From contig JBEKHT010000006.1 in the NCBI GenBank assembly GCA_050012135.1, positions 1 through 64,000 on the forward strand: 64,000 nt of DNA, written 5' to 3'. Below are positions 60,235 to 64,000 of the stretch, one piece after another. The notes beneath the pieces are model-generated. The model was not told the DNA's origin. It made no database searches and worked only from the letters and a program-made list of their open reading frames with translations. Positions within the stretch are counted from its first letter, which is position 1. The number at the start of each line of letters is the position of its first letter. Made by a program: the position numbers and the translations under genes. The stretch is from JBEKHT01 sp050012135. Its GTDB lineage: Bacteria > Chloroflexota > Anaerolineae > Anaerolineales > RBG-16-64-43.

Positions 60235-61362
60235 ATGGAACCCTTCGATTTCCAGGTGGTCGCCCAAGAGGGTCGCGCCAGGGCGGGCAGGTTGCGAACC
60301 CCCCACGGTACACTGGAGACTCCGGTGTTCGCGCCTGTGGGCACGCAGGGGAGTGTCAAGGCTCTCACGCCTGCTCAGCTGGAGGAACTGGGCGCGACTC
60401 TGATCCTGGCGAATACGTACCATCTCTTCCTGCGACCAGGCGACGAGATGGTCGCGCAGCTGGGGGGACTCCACGCCTTCATGCAATGGCCGAAGCCAAT
60501 CTTGACCGACTCGGGGGGCTTCCAAGTCTTCTCCTTGAGCGCGATCCGAGAGGTGGATGAAGAGGGGATTAGCTTCCGATCGCACATTGACGGGTCAAGC
60601 CATCGCCTGACCCCGGAAATTGCGATCTCCGTTCAGGAGAACTTGGGGGGCGACATCATCATGGCCCTGGATGAGTGCCCGCCTCCGTACGACCGTCCGC
60701 ACAACGAGTTGGCGCTGGCACGCACGCACGCCTGGGCAGAAAGATGCCTGCGGGCCCACCGGCGCGGCGATCAGGTCCTGTTCGGGATCGTGCAGGGTGG
60801 GGTCTTCCCTGATCTGCGGGAGCAATCGGCTCGATTTCTTACCTCGCTCGGATTCCCGGGATATGGGATCGGCGGTTTGTCGGTTGGAGAGAGCAAGCAG
60901 GAGACCTATGCCATGCTTGATCTTGTGAATCCTCTTCTTCCTGAAGAAAAGCCTCGCTATCTGATGGGGGTCGGGACGGCCCGGGATTTGATTGAGGGAG
61001 TGGTTCGCGGCATAGATATTTTTGACTGCGTCCTGCCCACTCGGCTGGCCCGTCATCACTCAGCTCTCACCCATGCGGGCCGACTGAATCTGGTCGGCTC
61101 CGCATACGCCCGCGATGCCCGTCCCATCGAATTGGGGTGTGGTTGCTACACGTGCCAGCATTTCAGTCGGGGCTACCTCCGCCATTTGATTCAGGCGCGA
61201 GAAATGCTGGCGGCCACATTGCTTTCCATCCACAATCTTTTCCTGCTGATTGAGCTGACCCGAGAGATGCGCGCGGCAATCCGGGAGGGGAGGTTTGAGC
61301 GAATGGTTGCAGATTGGGGCAGGGCGACGGGGCCCGGTATCGAGTCTCGCGCGATGGCATGA
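60235..61362 (+). CDS. tgt: queuine tRNA-ribosyltransferase
   Basis: Exchanges guanine-34 of GUN-anticodon tRNAs for the queuosine precursor. The 375-residue TIM-barrel protein has DSGGFQVFS (D92, general acid/base), IVQGGVFPDLREQSA, and FDCVLPTR with the nucleophile D264. The zinc site is CGCYTC plus a later Cys/His. ATG 60235 follows the permease stop by one base; translation probably depends on the ribosome finishing that gene. Queuosine synthesis genes are not in the window. In the window tRNA-Phe, Cys and Glu are not substrates. Confidence 0.95.
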   Translation: MEPFDFQVVAQEGRARAGRLRTPHGTLETPVFAPVGTQGSVKALTPAQLEELGATLILANTYHLFLRPGDEMVAQLGGLHAFMQWPKPILTDSGGFQVFSLSAIREVDEEGISFRSHIDGSSHRLTPEIAISVQENLGGDIIMALDECPPPYDRPHNELALARTHAWAERCLRAHRRGDQVLFGIVQGGVFPDLREQSARFLTSLGFPGYGIGGLSVGESKQETYAMLDLVNPLLPEEKPRYLMGVGTARDLIEGVVRGIDIFDCVLPTRLARHHSALTHAGRLNLVGSAYARDARPIELGCGCYTCQHFSRGYLRHLIQAREMLAATLLSIHNLFLLIELTREMRAAIREGRFERMVADWGRATGPGIESRAMA

Positions 61363-61516
61363 CGGAGCGCGGATGATCGCCTGCCGGTGGGATATCCCGG
61401 ATCGAAGAGCCGCCGTACCCTGTGGGTGGAAGCGCCCGTGGGGGATCCTAGGATAGTTGCCCTCGGAGGTCCTTGGGCCAGTTCCACTTTCGATCCATAC
61501 CCGGAGGGAGCAGCAG

Positions 61517-62335
61517 ATGACCGTCGTGCAGGCCATGGTTCTCGGCGCTGTGCAGGGAATCGCCGAATTCCTGCCGATTTCCGGCTCGGCTCATCTCGTG
61601 CTGGTTCCCTGGCTGCTCGGCTGGCAGATCCAACCCAACCCCGCTTCGGCTCTCAATATTCTTGGGGAGATGGGAGCGCTAGTGGCCGTGGTCGGGTTCT
61701 TCTGGACGGACCTGCGAGGCTTGGTCCGCGCCGGCGTGCTGAGCCTTATTAACCGTTCGCTGGAAGATCCCCAGGCGCGACTCGCATGGCAGGTCGCACT
61801 GGCAGCCCTCCCGGCCACCTTGGCAAGCCTAGTCCTCCAGCAGACTCTGCGCGAATCCTTGTCCAGTCCTCGGACCCTGGGTGGTTTCTTGCTTGCGACC
61901 GGGGCTTTCCTCTTTCTGGCCGATCTCATCGGACGACCTTCCCGATCTTTGCTCCAGGCCGGTTGGCGGGACGCGATCTTCATGGGAGTCGCCCAGGCCA
62001 TCGGCCTGTTGCCCGGGGTCTCGCGTTGCGGTGTGACCATGGCGACTGGCACGCTCACTGGCCTGAGCCGGCCCACCGCTGCCCGCTTTTCCATCTTGAT
62101 GGCCGTGCCGATCCTGCTGGAGGCCGGGATCGTTGGAGCCAGGGGCCTGGCAAGTCTTCCGGATCTTGCCTCCGACCTCATGCTCGGTGCGGCAGGGTTC
62201 GTCGCCGCGGCGGTCGTTGGATTCTTCGTCATCGGCTGGTTGCTCCGCTACCTGACGACCCATTCCTTGCGGGTCTTCGCCCTCTATTGTGGCGTCTTGG
62301 GTTCAATAACGGTCCTGCTTTCCTTCGTGCGCTAA
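61517..62335 (+). CDS. uppP: undecaprenyl-diphosphate phosphatase, UppP/BacA
   Basis: A membrane enzyme that recycles undecaprenyl diphosphate, needed for cell-wall polymers and linked to bacitracin resistance. The 272-residue protein has about eight helices. The first motif reads GIAEFLPISGSAHL, where E. coli has EFLPVSSTGH; the second catalytic-region Ser is Gly here with Ser one position later. The second motif is LPGVSRCGVTM, where Cys replaces a usual Ser. The conserved Glu, His and Arg are kept. ATG 61517 has GGAGGGAG six bases upstream. It shares one base with the next gene (TAATG). Confidence 0.92.
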   Translation: MTVVQAMVLGAVQGIAEFLPISGSAHLVLVPWLLGWQIQPNPASALNILGEMGALVAVVGFFWTDLRGLVRAGVLSLINRSLEDPQARLAWQVALAALPATLASLVLQQTLRESLSSPRTLGGFLLATGAFLFLADLIGRPSRSLLQAGWRDAIFMGVAQAIGLLPGVSRCGVTMATGTLTGLSRPTAARFSILMAVPILLEAGIVGARGLASLPDLASDLMLGAAGFVAAAVVGFFVIGWLLRYLTTHSLRVFALYCGVLGSITVLLSFVR

Positions 62336-63162
62336 TGAAAGCCGGTCGGCCAATGCGTTCGCCTCTACCGGTCTGGAGTCTCTCTTTCCTGGGCCCTTTG
62401 ATCCTCATCTCCTGTGGGACCGCACAGGCCCCTGCGGGGACGCCCATGCCCTTTCCAGTGGTTATTGCCGATCCCTCGGCACAGGCCATGGTTGCGCGGT
62501 TGCTTGCGATCAATGCAAGCGTGTGGCCCGCATCGACCTCCCGCGGACCGGGGGCCGTTCAAGCGATTCCGCAAAGTGCCCTCAGCGAGGAGCTCCAGTC
62601 CGGGGAGGCGCAGCTCGCCATTGAGCTGGGGTCCCCGCCGGAGGGGCTGTGGGCGGCCCAATTGGGCTGGGAAGGCATTGTGGTGATTGTTCGCCCAGAC
62701 AACCCGATCCTCTCGATTGGCCTTGAGCAACTGGGAGAGGTCTTCTCGGGAAAGATCACGAGCTGGTCAGCGCTAGGATCTGGGGCCGGGGCCATTCACT
62801 TGGTCGGCCGGGAAAAGGGATCGCCGGTTCGCCTCGCGTTTGACCACTCCGTCCTGGGAAGCGAGCCACTCAGCAGCGAGGCCTTGGTGGTACCGGCCTC
62901 TTGGGCTGTCGTGCAGGCCGTCCATGAAGACCCCTTGGCAATCGGCTACCTCCCTTGCATTGACCTGGCCTCGGGCTTGAGGGCTCTGCCGATCGATGGA
63001 GTGGCGCCGAGGGGAGAGACGATCCAGATGGGGGAATACCCGCTCAGGATTCCAGTAGTGGCAATCGCTCGCCAGCAACCTCAGGGGACCTGGGCTTCGT
63101 TTGTCGCTTGGGCGCAAGGCCAACAGGGTCAGCAGGCGTTTCGATTGCTTTGCCAACCTTGA
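62335..63162 (+). CDS. PstS-like substrate-binding lipoprotein
   Basis: A 275-residue extracytoplasmic protein. A lipoprotein signal (hydrophobic 12-26, LISC with C27) precedes a PBP-like domain. GLEQLGEVFSGKITSWSALG is a hallmark of phosphate-binding PstS proteins, and GREKGSPVRLAFDHSVLG fits the phosphate-loop region. It overlaps the uppP stop by one base. No pstCAB genes follow, so it could bind phosphate or a related anion as an orphan, or serve a sensor. It may recycle phosphate released by UppP, but that is speculation. Confidence 0.8.
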   Translation: MKAGRPMRSPLPVWSLSFLGPLILISCGTAQAPAGTPMPFPVVIADPSAQAMVARLLAINASVWPASTSRGPGAVQAIPQSALSEELQSGEAQLAIELGSPPEGLWAAQLGWEGIVVIVRPDNPILSIGLEQLGEVFSGKITSWSALGSGAGAIHLVGREKGSPVRLAFDHSVLGSEPLSSEALVVPASWAVVQAVHEDPLAIGYLPCIDLASGLRALPIDGVAPRGETIQMGEYPLRIPVVAIARQQPQGTWASFVAWAQGQQGQQAFRLLCQP

Positions 63163-63231
63163 CCCCTGACCGCGGCCCCATCCCCGGAAAGGGCGCGAAT
63201 CTGGAATCTGCGGGGGCTTGGCCGATCCAGG

Positions 63232-63882
63232 CTAAACGAGGAATGGGTTTCCAACCCGTTCTTGCCCGACAGTCGTGACCGGTCCATGGCCGGAGAAGAT
63301 CAGCGTATCGTCGGGAAGGGAAAGAATTCCGGTTTGAATGCTCTGGAGGAGTTGAGGGTAACTTCCGCCGGGCAGGTCGGTCCGGCCGATGCTGCCGGAG
63401 AAGATCACATCTCCCGAGAAGAGCCAGCCTCGCTTTCGCTCAAGGAAACCCACATGTCCGGCCGTATGCCCCGGCAGGGAAAGAACTTCCAGGAGCAACT
63501 GCCCACAGCGGATCCGATCTCCTGCCCCGAGGGGTTTGGGCGAGACAGGGGGGGAGGTGAACTGGACGCCAAAAAGGTCCGCCCCGCCTTTGGCAGTCCA
63601 CAGAGGCAGATCTGCTTGGCCCAGATAGGTCGGGGCAGGGAACCGTGCGATCAGTTCGGCACATCCCCCGATGTGATCAAAATGGGCATGGGTAATCAAG
63701 ATCGCGCACAGCTGCCATTCTCGGCGCTCTAGTTCCCCAGCGATGTGTTGCCCGTCCCAGGAAGGGTCAATGACAACGGCCTCGTGCTGCGCGAGGTCAG
63801 CGACCAAATAGCAGTTGGTCCCGACCGGACCCAAGGTCAGAGAAACCACCTCGGCGCTTTCGTTCGAGCCACTCGGTTTCAT
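63232..63882 (-). CDS. metallo-beta-lactamase fold hydrolase (glyoxalase II-like)
   Basis: A 216-residue MBL-fold enzyme with HAHFDH (H65, H67, D69, H70), LPGHTAGHV and FSGDVIFSGSIGRTDL, then FSGHGPVT, the full two-metal site. The GSIGRTDLPGGSY string is common in glyoxalase II-like proteins of the YcbL type, whose substrate is often a thioester. There is no C-terminal HAGH domain. Its ATG overlaps the stop of the preceding minus-strand gene (ATGA), so they form an operon. Confidence 0.9.
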   Translation of the reverse strand: MKPSGSNESAEVVSLTLGPVGTNCYLVADLAQHEAVVIDPSWDGQHIAGELERREWQLCAILITHAHFDHIGGCAELIARFPAPTYLGQADLPLWTAKGGADLFGVQFTSPPVSPKPLGAGDRIRCGQLLLEVLSLPGHTAGHVGFLERKRGWLFSGDVIFSGSIGRTDLPGGSYPQLLQSIQTGILSLPDDTLIFSGHGPVTTVGQERVGNPFLV

Positions 63883-64000
63883 CGGCCAAACTTTCCGAGG
63901 ATCCGGGGAAGCATCAGGACGAGGCTAACGATCAGCGCGGCAACTCCCAAGGCGAATTCGGCCGCCCGGGAGAGTCCCAGAGGGGCCAGTACCCGAGTCT
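63879..64000 (-). CDS. C-terminal end of a membrane protein (cut by window edge)
   Basis: The minus-strand frame entering from the window edge encodes about 40 residues and stops at TGA 63881-63879, overlapping the next ATG. The last part (ALGVAALIVSLVLMLPRIL) is a transmembrane helix followed by a short basic tail (GKFGR). Too little is present to name a family. Confidence 0.6.
   Translation of the reverse strand, partial: TRVLAPLGLSRAAEFALGVAALIVSLVLMLPRILGKFGR

Noticed and set aside
35654..64000. CRISPR arrays, insertion sequences or prophage
   Set aside because: No regularly spaced direct repeats, no transposase or integrase gene and no phage structural gene anywhere in the window.

Overview
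This is a GC-rich bacterial chromosome segment carrying housekeeping genes and several energy-metabolism modules. There are no rRNAs, phage genes, transposases or CRISPR arrays. The lineage is most likely Chloroflexota, as an inference rather than a proof. Support comes from an archaeal-type S-adenosylmethionine synthetase (known from Dehalococcoides), a complex I operon with two NuoM proteins, an F0 b subunit fused to a delta domain, tRNA genes without encoded CCA, and paired DUF362 and membrane ferredoxin genes. The two respiratory-type gene sets and a selenocysteine formate dehydrogenase point to an anaerobe or facultative anaerobe.

Layout. 1-6 kb: a T-box leader, then alaX (tRNA editing), ileS of the type-2 kind with a rearranged GVHH signature, lspA and rluD. 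6-8 kb: threonine aldolase and sppA. 8.4-20.5 kb: one long operon with only the membrane-arm subunits of complex I (nuoA,H,J,K,L,M,M2,N), followed by the F0 part of ATP synthase (atpI-like, atpB, atpE and a b-delta fusion). It ends at a strong terminator, and no peripheral-arm or F1 gene is present. 20.6-23.7 kb: murE, then an archaeal-type SAM synthetase behind a complete SAM-I riboswitch. 23.7-25.6 kb: gene-poor, with a ferredoxin and three tRNAs. 25.9-30.7 kb: greA, lysS, a short PGDH-like dehydrogenase and an M32 carboxypeptidase. 30.7-38.3 kb: a racemase/CoA transferase, a GH38 alpha-mannosidase and a Tat-lipoprotein/membrane iron-sulfur pair. 38.7-40.2 kb: a Rab-like small GTPase with a longin/roadblock-like partner. 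40.4-41.9 kb: an MFS transporter.

42.1-53.0 kb, minus strand: a nine-gene formate hydrogenlyase operon of the energy-conserving type. Its first gene, fdhF, is split by an in-frame UGA followed by a hairpin almost identical in layout to the E. coli fdhF SECIS, so it encodes a 695-residue selenoprotein. The hydrogenase large subunit keeps all four NiFe cysteines, and the operon also carries two antiporter-like genes, one of them enlarged, and a maturation protease.

53-64 kb: a gene-poor stretch with tRNA-Glu, then uvrA, an SLC13/TrkA-C permease with an apparently leaderless mRNA, tgt, uppP, a PstS-like lipoprotein, a metallo-beta-lactamase-fold hydrolase and the end of a membrane protein cut by the window edge.

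The functional core is ion-motive bioenergetics. The FHL complex would oxidise formate to CO2 and H2 and could pump ions through its antiporter modules. The nuo/F0 operon supplies the membrane half of the respiratory and ATP-making machinery. The least understood unit is the small GTPase with its partner.
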